Of a DNA stretch of 64,000 nucleotides, positions 54,349 through 63,713 are shown piece by piece. The position numbers and the translations under genes are program-made. The number at the start of each line of letters is the position of its first letter. Within the stretch, counting starts at the first letter, position 1. The notes under the pieces were generated by a model, which saw only the letters and a list, made by a program, of their open reading frames with translations, did no database searches and had not been told where the DNA came from. Source of the DNA: Methylobacterium sp. J-076 (GTDB lineage: Bacteria; Pseudomonadota; Alphaproteobacteria; Rhizobiales; Beijerinckiaceae); the NCBI RefSeq assembly GCF_022829405.1, contig NZ_JAKSXW010000149.1, positions 248,001-312,000 on the forward strand, written 5' to 3'.

Positions 54349-54394
54349 TCAACAAGTGGTGTTGGGACCCGGAGTTCCCCGCTAGATGTAGTAG
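54349..54394 (-). promoter_or_regulatory. Putative tandem NrdR boxes upstream of nrdJ
   Basis: Read toward nrdJ, CTACTACATCTAGCGG (54394-54379) and CAACACCACTTGTTGA (54364-54349) resemble the NrdR consensus ACAC-AT-rich-GTGT, with centres 30 nt apart, close to three helical turns. NrdR represses RNR genes in most bacteria. The matches are imperfect. The 499-bp gap 54140-54638 shows no B12 riboswitch signature and no other gene. Confidence 0.5.
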
Positions 54395-54638
54395 GCTGCG
54401 CCAAATCCCTGTGGATATCTGCACGGCCCCGCTTAAGTGCCCTTCCTGGCCCGAGGATTTCCGGCGGGAATATTTTGTGTCCACATGCGTCCGGCGGGGT
54501 GGGGGAAGTCCGCGGCGGTATCGCGCAGGTGCAGGCGTGGCATCCCTGCGACAGGGGGCCCGGCACTGGACTCGCGGGCGCGCGCTGCCCATAACCGCGT
54601 CCGACGCGCCCGCGGCGCGCTCGAAATCGGATCCGGTG

Positions 54639-55052
54639 ATGGCCCTCAAGGACACCCTGCTGCGCATCTTCACGTGGTGGAACGGCCAGACCGTCTCGGT
54701 GGCCGTCCAGACCGCGCGCTCGGGCATTTTCGTGGGCGAGGACGATTTCGGCAACAAGTACTACAAGGCGCAGGGCGCCCTGATCGACCGTTCGGTCGGC
54801 AGCGAGCGGCGCTGGGTGGTCTATAACGGCTACGCGGATGCCTCGAAGGTGCCTCCGGGCTGGCGCGGCTGGCTCTGCCACAACGTCGATGTCGCCCCGA
54901 GCGAGGAGCAGTACACCCCCAAGCCCTGGCAGAAGCCGCACGTCGAGAACCAGACCGGCACGGCCAATGCCTACCGGCCGCAGGGCTCGCAGCTCTCCTG
55001 GGGCTCGCGCCCGGCCGCCACCGGCGACTATGCGCCCTGGTCGCCGGAATAG
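54639..55052 (+). CDS. NADH:ubiquinone oxidoreductase subunit NDUFA12
   Basis: 137 residues of the NDUFA12/B17.2 accessory subunit of complex I, typical of alphaproteobacteria and mitochondria. It has LLRIFTWWNGQTVSV, GEDDFGNKYYKAQG, ERRWVVYNGYADASKVPPGW and the C-terminal YRPQGSQLSWGSRP. It binds near the quinone module in the membrane arm. It lies 107 nt before a DUF2155 gene. Confidence 0.95.
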   Translation: MALKDTLLRIFTWWNGQTVSVAVQTARSGIFVGEDDFGNKYYKAQGALIDRSVGSERRWVVYNGYADASKVPPGWRGWLCHNVDVAPSEEQYTPKPWQKPHVENQTGTANAYRPQGSQLSWGSRPAATGDYAPWSPE

Positions 55053-55159
55053 GCCCCTCCGCACGCCCGGAGCGATGCGGGGCGCCCTTTTGCCGCCACC
55101 GTTGCGGTGTTGAACCGGACGCGTTCCGCCCGCCGCCAGACCGCCGAGAGGCACTTGCC

Positions 55160-55807
55160 TTGAGCCGCACCACCTCCCGCGCCATCCGGGCGCTCTGCTT
55201 CGGCGCCGCGATCCTCGCCGCAGGCCCGGCGCTGGCCGACAAGATCAAGAACCCGACCGCGGTGTTCTCCGGCCTGGACAAGATCACCGGGCGCATCGTC
55301 TCGTTCGAGGTGGCGGTGGACGAGACCGTCCAGTTCGGCGCCCTGCAGCTGACGCCCCGGGTCTGCTACTCGCGCCCGCCGACCGAGCCGGCCAAGACGA
55401 CGGCCTTCCTCGAAGTCGACGAGGTCACCCTCGACAACAAGTACCGCCGCATCTTCACGGGCTGGATGTTCGCATCGAGCCCCGGCCTGCACGCCATCGA
55501 GCACCCGATCTACGACGTGTGGCTCGTGGACTGTAAGGGCGGCAACGACGTGATCGCCGAGGCGAAGGAGCAGGAGGACGTCCCGGCCCTCGCCGCCAAA
55601 CCGGAGAAGCCGAAGCGGAAGGACGCGAACAAGGCTGTCCAGCAGGTGAATTCGGCCGGGCAGGTGGATGTCGAGGCGCCCCGCGGCGTCCCCGTCCAGC
55701 CGAAGCAGAAGCCCTCACGGAAGTTCTTCCCGTCGAACGAGGGCCCGGCCCCGGCTCCGCCGCCGCCCGCCCAGCCGCAATCGATCTTCGACGCGATCTT
55801 CCGGTAG
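55160..55807 (+). CDS. DUF2155 exported protein
   Basis: 215 residues from a TTG at 55160 (LSRTTSRAIRALCFG). A signal peptide (ALCFGAAILAAGPALA, then DK) precedes the DUF2155 domain, with NPTAVFSGLDKITGRIVSFE, LTPRVCYSRPPTEPA, FTGWMFASSPGLHAIEHPI and VWLVDCKG (two Cys likely in a disulfide), and a Pro/Lys-rich tail. Function unknown. In Rhizobiales it regularly follows the NDUFA12 gene, as here. Confidence 0.88.
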   Translation: MSRTTSRAIRALCFGAAILAAGPALADKIKNPTAVFSGLDKITGRIVSFEVAVDETVQFGALQLTPRVCYSRPPTEPAKTTAFLEVDEVTLDNKYRRIFTGWMFASSPGLHAIEHPIYDVWLVDCKGGNDVIAEAKEQEDVPALAAKPEKPKRKDANKAVQQVNSAGQVDVEAPRGVPVQPKQKPSRKFFPSNEGPAPAPPPPAQPQSIFDAIFR

Positions 55808-55889
55808 GGAGGCTTTTCGCGGCGAGGCTTTCGCTCGCAGAGGCACTCCCGCCGCTCATTTCGTCCCAGCGATCCGCGCCCTTTCGTCT

Positions 55890-55971
55890 TTGCGAGCGAA
55901 GCGAAGCAATCCAGGGCAGCGGGACTCTCCAGGACATCGCGCGTCCCCGGCTTCCTTCACTGCGCTCGCAC
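55890..55971. repeat. Dispersed palindromic repeat, copy 3
   Basis: The left arm (55890-55916) is nearly identical to copies at 24594 and 31657; the right arm (55945-55971, CCCCGGCTTCCTTCACTGCG and onward) is a diverged complement. It lies in the 304-bp gap between the DUF2155 gene and aat, which are convergent, so it may act as a bidirectional terminator. The gap shows nothing else. Confidence 0.8.
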
Positions 55972-56111
55972 AGGCGGGATGGGATCACGGCGGGCGATCC
56001 CACCTCCCCGACCCCTCCGGCCAGACACCGAAGCGGGAGGTGGGAGGATCCGACTGTCCAACGAACCTTCCGAGACAGTGAGGCGCGTCTCCACGAACCG
56101 CGCCGGGCGGA

Positions 56112-56780
56112 TCACCCGAGCGCCGCCATCACCTGCTCCCCGGTGACGCTGCCGTCCCGCGGCCAGACGGCCCAGTCCGCCTCCGCATCGAGGGCGGCGG
56201 CGAGGCGCCGTTTGTAGGCGTGCCGGGGGATCTCCTCGGCGCCGAACTGGGCGAGGTGGTCCGTCACGAACTGAGTATCGGCGAGTCGGTAGCCCCCCGT
56301 CCTGAGGCGGGCCATCAGGTGGACCAGGGCGACCTTCGACGCGTCCCGCTCCAAGTGGAACATGCTCTCGCCGAAGAAGGCCGCGCCGAGGGACACCCCG
56401 TAGAGCCCGCCGACGAGCCGGCGCGGCTCGCGGGCGTAGACCTCCACCGTGTGGACGTAGCCGTCATCGAACAGGGCGCCGTAGAGGTCGCGGATGCGGC
56501 CGTTGATCCAGGTGCGCTCGCTGTCCCGGCGCGGGCCGGCGCAGCCCTGGATGATCCCGTCGAAATCCGTGTCGGAGCAGACCTCGAAATGGTCGGCCCG
56601 CACCGTCCGGGCGAGGCGGCGGGAGATCCTAAACCCGTCGAGGGGCAGGATGCCCCTGGCCCGGGGCTCGACCCAGTACAGCGTCGGATCGTCCGCATCC
56701 TCCGCCATCGGGAAGATCCCGGCAGCGTAGGCCTTCAGGAGGATTTCGGGCGTGATGTCGATACGGGCACCGTCATGCAT
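56112..56780 (-). CDS. aat: Leucyl/phenylalanyl-tRNA--protein transferase
   Basis: Adds Leu or Phe from tRNA to proteins with N-terminal Arg or Lys, marking them for ClpS-ClpAP degradation (N-degron pathway). The 222-residue protein has [70 protein letters not shown] and the C-terminal [17 protein letters not shown], all family hallmarks. It lies 57 nt downstream of accC on the same strand. Confidence 0.97.
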   Translation of the reverse strand: MHDGARIDITPEILLKAYAAGIFPMAEDADDPTLYWVEPRARGILPLDGFRISRRLARTVRADHFEVCSDTDFDGIIQGCAGPRRDSERTWINGRIRDLYGALFDDGYVHTVEVYAREPRRLVGGLYGVSLGAAFFGESMFHLERDASKVALVHLMARLRTGGYRLADTQFVTDHLAQFGAEEIPRHAYKRRLAAALDAEADWAVWPRDGSVTGEQVMAALG

Positions 56781-56837
56781 GCCGGAAATGTCGCCCGGCG
56801 GAGGCCGAAACGCCAGAGCCCGAATGGGCCCGCGGCG

Positions 56838-58190
56838 TCAGGTCTTCAGGTCGCCCGAGGCGAGGGCGGTCTCCAGCCAGTGGATGTCGTACATGCCGTT
56901 CTGCACGTCCTGATTGCGGACCAGGGCGCGGAAGAGGGGGAGGGTGGTGTCGACACCGTCGATGACGAATTCGTCCAGGGCCCGGCGCAGGCGCATCAGG
57001 CACTCGTTCCGGGTGCGGCCGTGGACGATGAGCTTGCCGATCAGCGAATCGTAGTTCGGCGGGATGCGGTAGCCCTGGAAGGCCGCCGAATCGACGCGCA
57101 CCCCAAGGCCCCCCGGCGGGTGGTAGTAGGTGATCTGCCCCGGCGAGGGCCGGAAGGTCTCCGGGTCCTCGGCGTTGATGCGGCACTCGATGGCATGGCC
57201 CTCGACGCGGATGTCCTCCTGCGCCACGGACAGGGGCGCCCCCGCCGCCACCCGGATCTGCTCGTTCACGAGGTCGATGCCGGTGATCATCTCGGTGACC
57301 GGATGCTCGACCTGGATCCGGGTGTTCATCTCGATGAAGTAGAAGCGCCCGTCCTCGTACAGGAACTCCACGGTCCCGGCGCCCAGGTAGCCGAGCTTCT
57401 TCATGGCGTTGGCGCAGATGCCGCCGATCTCGGCCCGCATCGCCTCGTTTAGGGCGGGCGACCCGCCTTCTTCCCACACCTTCTGGTGGCGGCGCTGGAG
57501 GGAGCAATCGCGCTCGGCGAGGTGGACGGCACCGCCCGCGCCATCGCCGAGCACCTGCACCTCGATATGGCGCGGCTTCTCCAGATACTTCTCGAGGTAG
57601 ACCGAATCGTCGCCGAAGGCCGCCTTCGCCTCCGAGCGGGCCATGCCGATCGCCTGATCCAGGTCGGCCTCGGTGCGGGCAACCTTCATGCCGCGACCGC
57701 CACCGCCAGAGGCGGCCTTCACCAGCACGGGGTAGCCGATCTCGGCGGCGACGCGCTTGGCCTCCTCGCCGGTCTCGACCCCGCCCTCGGAGCCCGGGAC
57801 GCAGGGGATGCCGAGCTTCAGCGCCGTGCGCTTCGCCTCGATCTTGTCGCCCATGATGCGGATGTGCTCGGCCTTGGGGCCGATGAACCCGATCTCGTGG
57901 TGGGCCAGCACCTCGGCGAACCGGGCGTTCTCCGAAAGGAAGCCGTAGCCCGGATGCACCGCGTCCGCCCCGGTGATCTCGCAGGCGGCGATGATCGAGG
58001 GGATGTTGAGGTAGCTGTCGCGCGCCGCGGGGGGGCCGATGCACACGCTCTCGTCGGCGAGGCGGACATGCATGGCGTCCGCATCGGCGGTGGAATGCAC
58101 CGCGACGGTGGCGATGCCGAGTTCCTTCGCCGCCCGCAGGATCCGCAGCGCGATCTCGCCCCGGTTGGCGATCAGAATCTTGTCGAACAT
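56838..58190 (-). CDS. accC: Acetyl-CoA carboxylase, biotin carboxylase subunit
   Basis: Carboxylates the biotin on AccB in an ATP-dependent step, the start of fatty acid synthesis. The 450-residue protein begins [18 protein letters not shown], has the ATP-grasp glycine-rich loop [30 protein letters not shown] and [16 protein letters not shown]. Length is typical. It follows accB with a 27-nt gap. Confidence 0.98.
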   Translation of the reverse strand: MFDKILIANRGEIALRILRAAKELGIATVAVHSTADADAMHVRLADESVCIGPPAARDSYLNIPSIIAACEITGADAVHPGYGFLSENARFAEVLAHHEIGFIGPKAEHIRIMGDKIEAKRTALKLGIPCVPGSEGGVETGEEAKRVAAEIGYPVLVKAASGGGGRGMKVARTEADLDQAIGMARSEAKAAFGDDSVYLEKYLEKPRHIEVQVLGDGAGGAVHLAERDCSLQRRHQKVWEEGGSPALNEAMRAEIGGICANAMKKLGYLGAGTVEFLYEDGRFYFIEMNTRIQVEHPVTEMITGIDLVNEQIRVAAGAPLSVAQEDIRVEGHAIECRINAEDPETFRPSPGQITYYHPPGGLGVRVDSAAFQGYRIPPNYDSLIGKLIVHGRTRNECLMRLRRALDEFVIDGVDTTLPLFRALVRNQDVQNGMYDIHWLETALASGDLKT

Positions 58191-58217
58191 GGGGGCTGCT
58201 TCTCGGGCGACGGAGCG

Positions 58218-58685
58218 TCAGGCGATGACGAGGAGCGCCTCGCCGAACTCGACCGGCTGACCGTCCTCGATGAAGATCGCCGTGACGGTGCCGGCCCGCG
58301 GCGCGACGATCTCGTTGAAGGTCTTCATCGCCTCGATCAGCAGGAGCTTGTCGCCGACCTCGACCCGCGACCCGACGTCGATGAACGCCTTCGCCTCCGG
58401 CGAGGGCCGGAGGTAGGCGGTGCCCACCATCGGCGAGGGGACGGTGCCGGGTTCGACGCGCGCCGGCTCGGCCGGGGCGAGGGCTGCCGGCAGCTGCATC
58501 GGGGCGGGGCCGGCCGCCGCGACGGGGGCGGGCGCCGCCATCTGCACGGTCACGGGCTCGATCCGGCGCGCCACGCGGATGCGCAGGTCGCCCTTCTCGA
58601 CCTCGATCTCCGACAAACCCGTCTCTGTGACGAGGTGGGCGAGCTCGCGGACAAGCTCGGGATCGATGGAGTCGTGCTTGGGCAT
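58218..58685 (-). CDS. accB: Acetyl-CoA carboxylase biotin carboxyl carrier protein
   Basis: 155 residues from the ATG at 58685 ([19 protein letters not shown]); an ATG at 58706 is an alternative. A Pro/Ala-rich linker joins the N-terminal helix to the biotinyl domain, with the biotinylated Lys in [12 protein letters not shown] (the more usual form is EAMKMMN) and [18 protein letters not shown] upstream. It forms an operon with accC. Confidence 0.96.
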   Translation of the reverse strand: MPKHDSIDPELVRELAHLVTETGLSEIEVEKGDLRIRVARRIEPVTVQMAAPAPVAAAGPAPMQLPAALAPAEPARVEPGTVPSPMVGTAYLRPSPEAKAFIDVGSRVEVGDKLLLIEAMKTFNEIVAPRAGTVTAIFIEDGQPVEFGEALLVIA

Positions 58686-58847
58686 CCGGCCTTCTTCGTC
58701 TGGCATCGGTCCGATCGTCCGGCGGGCGGGGGCTCAGCTCGACCGGGCGCCGGGGGGGCATCCGCGGATCACCGCGGGCGCCCGCGGTCTTAGACGAAGG
58801 CGCCCCGCCGCGACAAGGCCGCCATCGAACAGGTCAGTCCCGCAGGA

Positions 58848-59624
58848 TCAGCAGGAGGCGTGGCCGCACTGCCGGACGTCGGTGATCGTCTTGCGCATCG
58901 GCTCCACGCCGACGGCACCCGGGATCACTTCGTCGCCGATGATGAAGGCCGGCGTTCCCGACAAACCGAGACGGTCGCCGAGGCCGCGGTTCTCGGCGAT
59001 CACCGCCTTCACCTCGGGGGACGCCATGTCCTTCTGCAGCTTGGCGGTATCGACGCCCATCTGCTTGGCCACGTCCAGGGCCTTGGCGCCGTTCACCCGG
59101 CCCTTGGACTCGAGCAGCTTCTGGTGAAACTCGAAGAGCTTGTCGCCCTTCAGCTGCTGCGCCACGGCGACGGCGACCTGGCTCGCCTCCACCGATTCCG
59201 GGCCGAGCACCGGGAAGTCCTTGATGACGACCCGGAGCTTCGGATCGGCCTTGATCAGCGACTGCACGTCGCCGAGCGCCTTCCGGCAGTAGCCGCAATT
59301 GTAGTCGAAGAACTCCACCAGGGTGACGTCCCCGGTCGGGTTGCCGGCGACCACGTCGTGCTTGCCGTTCACCAGCAGCTCGCGGGATTCCTTGAGGGCC
59401 GCCGACTGGGCGAGGCGCTGGGTCTCGACCTGCCGCTTCTCGGCCTCGGCCATCACGTCCTGCAGGACGTCGGGGTTCTTGATCAGGTAGTCCTTGATGA
59501 TCCCCTCGATCGCCGTGCGCTGGGCGTCGGTGAAGGGGGCCGCGGCACTCTGCGCGAGGACGGGGGCGGCAGCGCCGAGACTGAGCGCCAGCGCAAGGGC
59601 GGGGAGGGCACGGGAGAAGGGCAT
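58848..59624 (-). CDS. DsbA-family thiol-disulfide oxidoreductase (exported)
   Basis: 258 residues from the ATG at 59624. A signal peptide (ALALALSLGAAAPVLAQ) is followed by a helical N-terminal region (TDAQRTAIEGIIKDYLIKNP), a thioredoxin-like domain with the redox motif FFDYNCGYCRKAL, a cis-Pro loop in SGTPAFIIGDEVIPG, and a tail with two extra Cys (RQCGHASC). It resembles the alphaproteobacterial DsbA2/ScsC-like branch. Partner DsbB may be the protein at 24815-25303. Confidence 0.92.
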   Translation of the reverse strand: MPFSRALPALALALSLGAAAPVLAQSAAAPFTDAQRTAIEGIIKDYLIKNPDVLQDVMAEAEKRQVETQRLAQSAALKESRELLVNGKHDVVAGNPTGDVTLVEFFDYNCGYCRKALGDVQSLIKADPKLRVVIKDFPVLGPESVEASQVAVAVAQQLKGDKLFEFHQKLLESKGRVNGAKALDVAKQMGVDTAKLQKDMASPEVKAVIAENRGLGDRLGLSGTPAFIIGDEVIPGAVGVEPMRKTITDVRQCGHASC

Positions 59625-59758
59625 GGAACCTCGCGAGACGCGAATGCCGGCCATGCCGGACGCGCATTGAGCGTATTGTCGAGGGGTTTGGCGATTTCGC
59701 GGCACGCGGTCAAATAGGCCGTGAGCGCCGGTAGGGCGCGCGAACCTCCACGGATCCA

Positions 59759-60913
59759 ATGCCGCGTCCCTCCCGCCGGGCCTCGACCGTCGCGCCGTTC
59801 ATGGTCATGGACGTGATGAGCGCCGCCGCGGCGCGGGAACGCGCCGGCCTCGACGTGGTGCACATGGAGGTCGGGCAGCCCTCGGCCGGCGCCCCCCGGC
59901 CGGTCATCGAGGCCGTGCAGCGGGCGCTCGCCCTCGGCCGCGTGCCCTATACGGAGGCGCTGGGCCTGCCGGCCCTGCGCGAGCGCATCGCCCGGGATTA
60001 CCGCACCCGCTACGGCGTCACGGTCTCCCCCGAGCAGGTGGTGGTGACGACCGGCTCCTCGGCGGGCTTCCTCCTGGCCTTCATGGCCCTGTTCGATGCG
60101 GGCGACCGGGTCGGCGTGCCGCAGCCGGGCTACCCGGCCTACCGCAACATCCTCGCATCCCTGGGCGTCGAGCCGGTGCCGATGGTGCTGCGCGACGAGG
60201 ATCGCTTCGCCCCGACCGCCGACCTCCTGTCGGCGACCCATGGCGCCGGGGCGCTCGACGGTCTGCTGGTGATGAGCCCGGCCAACCCGTCCGGCACGGT
60301 CATCACGCCGGAGGCCCTGGGCGAACTCTGCGCCCGCGCCCGGCTCCGCGGCCTGCCGCTCATCTCGGACGAGATCTACCACGGCCTGACTTACGGCGCC
60401 CCGGCCGCCACGGCCCTGCAGTTCGAGCCGGACGCGGTGATCATCAACTCGTTCTCGAAGTACCATTGCATGACCGGCTGGCGGATCGGCTGGATGGTCG
60501 TGCCCGAGAGCCTGCTGCGCGCGGTCGAGCGGCTGGCGCAGAACCTCTACATCTCGGCGCCCTACCTCTCGCAGGTCGGCGCGCTGGCGGCCTTCGACGC
60601 GACGGAGGAGCTGGAGGCCGTCCGGGAGGGCTACGCCCGGAACCGTGCGATCCTGCTCGACGCCTTCCCCGGCCTCGGCCTCGGCAAGGTCCACCCGGCG
60701 GACGGGGCGTTCTACGTCTACGCCGACGTGTCGAACCTCACCGGCGACGCGGCGGGCTACTGCCGGAGGATGCTGGACGAGGCCGGCATCGCGGCGACGC
60801 CGGGTCTCGACTTCGACCCGGCGGCCGGAGGGCACCACATCCGGTTCTCGTTCGCTGGCTCCGAGGCGGATTGCCGGAACACCGTGGCCCGGCTGCGGAC
60901 GTGGCTCGGCTGA
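59759..60913 (+). CDS. PLP-dependent class I/II aminotransferase
   Basis: 384 residues of the aspartate-aminotransferase fold. It has VVVTTGSSAGFLLAFMALFD, SPANPSGTVITPEAL, LISDEIYHGLTYG and the PLP-lysine block INSFSKYHCMTGWRIGWMV, with the C-terminal Arg region HIRFSFAGSEAD. Substrate specificity cannot be told from these motifs; an aromatic or branched-chain aminotransferase is possible. It is divergent from the DsbA-like gene. Confidence 0.92.
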   Translation: MPRPSRRASTVAPFMVMDVMSAAAARERAGLDVVHMEVGQPSAGAPRPVIEAVQRALALGRVPYTEALGLPALRERIARDYRTRYGVTVSPEQVVVTTGSSAGFLLAFMALFDAGDRVGVPQPGYPAYRNILASLGVEPVPMVLRDEDRFAPTADLLSATHGAGALDGLLVMSPANPSGTVITPEALGELCARARLRGLPLISDEIYHGLTYGAPAATALQFEPDAVIINSFSKYHCMTGWRIGWMVVPESLLRAVERLAQNLYISAPYLSQVGALAAFDATEELEAVREGYARNRAILLDAFPGLGLGKVHPADGAFYVYADVSNLTGDAAGYCRRMLDEAGIAATPGLDFDPAAGGHHIRFSFAGSEADCRNTVARLRTWLG

Positions 60914-61020
60914 CGCGCCGACCCATCGCGGTCCTGCCCGGAAAGCGCAGCGATGCCGGGATGCCCCTCCGTCATCGGTCGCGATGACCGCGAGGGGGTG
61001 GATCTCCCCACCCGGCTCCG

Positions 61021-61698
61021 TCAGCCCGCCCGAACGAGCGACACCACCGCGTCGTGCAGCTCCGAGAAGTGCCCGATCACCCGGTCCGGCGCCAACTCGG
61101 CCACGGGGGTGTCGGTGTAGCCGAAGGTCACGGCGACCACGGGGATCCCGGCCGCCTTGGCGGTGTCGATGTCCGTGCGCGAATCGCCCACCATCACCGC
61201 CCGCGCCGGGTCTCCGCCCGCCCGCGCGATGGTTTCGGTGAGGTGGCGGGGGTCGGGCTTGTACTGCGGAAACGTGTCCCGGCCGCAGATGGCGGCGAAG
61301 CGGTCGGCCACACCCAGCACGGTGAGGAGCTTCACCGACTGCCCCTCGTACTTGTTCGTGCAGACGGCGAGGCGGAAACCTGCCTGCTCCAGCCGGCCGA
61401 GGGCCGGGACCACGCCGTCGAACAGGTGGGACGAACCGGCCAGATGCTCGCCGTAATGGGCGATGAACTCATCGAACAGCCGGTCGTGCTCGGCGGGCGA
61501 GAGGGCGCGCCCCTCGGCCTCGAAGCCCCGGCGGATCAGGGCCTTCGCCCCGGCGCCGATCAGCTCGCGGGCCTGGGACAGGGGAAGCTCGGCCAGCCCT
61601 TCGCGCGTCAGGAGGACGTTGAGCGTGCCGATCAGGTCACCCGCCGTCTCGGCGAGGGTGCCGTCGAGGTCGAACACGGCGATGGGCGGGGCGGCCAT
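61021..61698 (-). CDS. gph: Phosphoglycolate phosphatase (HAD family)
   Basis: Dephosphorylates 2-phosphoglycolate. The 225-residue protein has all HAD motifs: IAVFDLDGTLAETAGDLIG (motif I), VCTNKYEGQS (II), YKPDPRHLTET (III Lys) and VMVGDSRTDIDTAKAAG (IV). An IGAGAKALI cap segment is typical of Gph/CbbZ. The nearby rpiA (opposite strand) is also a carbon-metabolism gene, but the two need not be linked. Confidence 0.93.
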   Translation of the reverse strand: MAAPPIAVFDLDGTLAETAGDLIGTLNVLLTREGLAELPLSQARELIGAGAKALIRRGFEAEGRALSPAEHDRLFDEFIAHYGEHLAGSSHLFDGVVPALGRLEQAGFRLAVCTNKYEGQSVKLLTVLGVADRFAAICGRDTFPQYKPDPRHLTETIARAGGDPARAVMVGDSRTDIDTAKAAGIPVVAVTFGYTDTPVAELAPDRVIGHFSELHDAVVSLVRAG

Positions 61699-61828
61699 GG
61701 CGTTTTCCGTCTTTTCGGTGAGGCGTCGCCTCGCTATCCCCCGCCCGGGCAGGCGGCAAGGGGCGCACCTTGCCTAACACTCGCCCGAAACCTCGGCGAA
61801 AGCAGCGCTTCCTTCCTGCGGATGTCCC

Positions 61829-62293
61829 ATGCGCCCGATCCTGCCGACGCTCCTCGTCTGCGCCACCCTGAACGCGGTGCCCGCCGTGGCGGCGTCGTAT
61901 GAGTTCGTGCCCGCCCCGCAGACCGACCTGAACCGCATGTACCGGGTCGACAAGGTAACCGGCGAGGTCACCTCCTGCCAATACGGATTGCAGGAATCCG
62001 GCGGCGGCATCGGCCAGACCGTGTGTTTCGGGGCCGGGGAGGGGGCGGGGCCGCAGCCCCCGTCCGAATACGGCCTCGTCGCCAGCCGCCACGCCCGCGA
62101 GGCGGGGGTGTTCCGGGTGAACTACCGCACCGGCGAGATGAGCATCTGCTTCGTGCTGGTGAAGAAGGAGCAGGTCGTCTGCACCCAGCAGAGCCGCCCC
62201 GGCGCCGAGCCGCCCGAGGGCGCGGCGATCCCGAGCACCTCCGCGGGCCGGCCGGGACCGAGCGCCACTCCTCCACAGGGCGGCCGTCCGTGA
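61829..62293 (+). CDS. Small exported hypothetical protein
   Basis: 154 residues. A signal peptide ([18 protein letters not shown]) precedes a domain with two repeats of a similar unit: [17 protein letters not shown] and [18 protein letters not shown], each followed by a Cys region. A Pro/Ser-rich tail ends the protein. No family recognised; probably periplasmic. Confidence 0.68.
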   Translation: MRPILPTLLVCATLNAVPAVAASYEFVPAPQTDLNRMYRVDKVTGEVTSCQYGLQESGGGIGQTVCFGAGEGAGPQPPSEYGLVASRHAREAGVFRVNYRTGEMSICFVLVKKEQVVCTQQSRPGAEPPEGAAIPSTSAGRPGPSATPPQGGRP

Positions 62294-62420
62294 GGGCGAA
62301 GGCGCATCCCACCCGTTCCGGTCGGGCGGGCGACATGGTAGGGGCGCGACGAACGTCCCTCCCGGGCCCCCGGACCATGTGCGCCACCGACCACGATACG
62401 ATTCACCGGAACGCCGCCCG

Positions 62421-63134
62421 ATGAGCGGCCCGGACCTCCGCCGCGCCGCCGCGGCCCGCGCCCTCGACCTGGTCGAGCCCGGCATGCGCCTCGGCCTCGG
62501 CACGGGCTCCACCGCCGCCGCCTTCGTAGACCTGCTGGGCGCCCGGGTGCGCGACGGGCTCGACGTCGTCGGCGTCCCCACCTCCGAGGCGACCCACCGG
62601 CAGGCCGAGGGCCTCGGCATCCGCCTCGCCCGGTTGGACGAGGTGCCCCATCTCGACCTCACGATCGACGGGGCGGACGAGGTGGACGATCACCTGCGCC
62701 TCATCAAGGGCGGGGGCGCGGCCCTCCTGCGCGAGAAGATCGTCGCCTGTGCGAGCGACCGCATGGTGGTGATCGCCGATGCGGCCAAGCGTGTGGCGAC
62801 GCTGGGCGCCTTCCCGCTCCCCATCGAGGTCAACCTGTTCGGCCTCGCCGCGACCCGGCTCGCCGTCGAGGCCGCCGTCGCCGCCGCGGGCTGCCAGGGC
62901 CCGGTGGACCTGCGCCTCGGCAAGGATGGAAAGCCGGTGATGACCGACGGCGGCCACGCCATCCTCGATGCGAGGCTCGGCACGATCCCCGATCCCGAGC
63001 GCCTCGGCGCCGCCCTCTGGTCCGTCCCCGGCGTGGTGGAACACGGTCTGTTCCTCGGCATCGCGACGGCTGCGATCCTGGCCGCCGATGTCGGCGGCCG
63101 GGCGGAAGTGACCGTCCTCGGCCGCCTCGTCTGA
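62421..63134 (+). CDS. rpiA: Ribose-5-phosphate isomerase A
   Basis: Interconverts ribose-5-phosphate and ribulose-5-phosphate in the pentose phosphate pathway. The 237-residue protein has [32 protein letters not shown], the active-site [14 protein letters not shown] and [16 protein letters not shown], all family signatures. I chose the ATG at 62421; the sequence before it lacks similarity. Confidence 0.96.
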   Translation: MSGPDLRRAAAARALDLVEPGMRLGLGTGSTAAAFVDLLGARVRDGLDVVGVPTSEATHRQAEGLGIRLARLDEVPHLDLTIDGADEVDDHLRLIKGGGAALLREKIVACASDRMVVIADAAKRVATLGAFPLPIEVNLFGLAATRLAVEAAVAAAGCQGPVDLRLGKDGKPVMTDGGHAILDARLGTIPDPERLGAALWSVPGVVEHGLFLGIATAAILAADVGGRAEVTVLGRLV

Positions 63135-63163
63135 CTCGAATCCCCTCTCGACAGGACCCAGCA

Positions 63164-63706
63164 ATGTCCCGCCTCCTCGCCGTCGTGCTCGGCCTCGCGC
63201 TCGCGGCCCCCAGCCTCCCGGCCTTCGCCCAGGCCAGGAAGCTGACGCCGTCCACCCCCGCCGCCAACACGCCGGCCGCGCCGGCCTACAGCGCCAACCA
63301 CCTCGCCCTCGCCCGCGAGGTGATGCTCAGCTCGGGCATCGCCCGCTCGTTCGATTCGATCATCCCGTCCTTCGCCGACCAGATCCGCAAGCAGGCGGTG
63401 ACCCGGCCGGAGATCCAGAAGGACCTCGACGAGGTGCTGGTGTCCCTCCAGCCGGAGCTGGAACTGCAGAAGCAGCGGATGATCGACATCGCCGCGCGGA
63501 CCTACGCCGCGAAGTTCTCCGAGGCCGAGCTCACGGACATCGCCGGCTTCTTCCGCTCCGCCGCCGGCAAGCGCTACGTGGAGATGCAGCCCGCCCTCCT
63601 GGACGAGATGGTGCGCGCCATGCAGGGCTGGACCGAGGAAGTGTCCGAATACATCATGGTCCGCGTCCGCGCGGAGATGGGCAAGCGCGGCTTCCAGCTC
63701 CAGTAG
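63164..63706 (+). CDS. DUF2059 exported protein
   Basis: 180 residues. A signal peptide (LLAVVLGLALAAPSLPAFAQ) is followed by a short linker and the all-helical DUF2059 domain with IARSFDSIIPSFADQIRKQ, TYAAKFSEAELTDIAGFFRS and AAGKRYVEMQPALLDEM. Function unknown. It lies 29 nt after rpiA and 7 nt before the next gene, so these three may be one transcript. Confidence 0.9.
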   Translation: MSRLLAVVLGLALAAPSLPAFAQARKLTPSTPAANTPAAPAYSANHLALAREVMLSSGIARSFDSIIPSFADQIRKQAVTRPEIQKDLDEVLVSLQPELELQKQRMIDIAARTYAAKFSEAELTDIAGFFRSAAGKRYVEMQPALLDEMVRAMQGWTEEVSEYIMVRVRAEMGKRGFQLQ

Positions 63707-63713
63707 CCCACCG

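Noticed and set aside
54140-54638. Possible cobalamin riboswitch before nrdJ
   Set aside because: The conserved B12-box core and flanking stems could not be found on either strand of the gap; the NrdR-like boxes are a better explanation for regulation.
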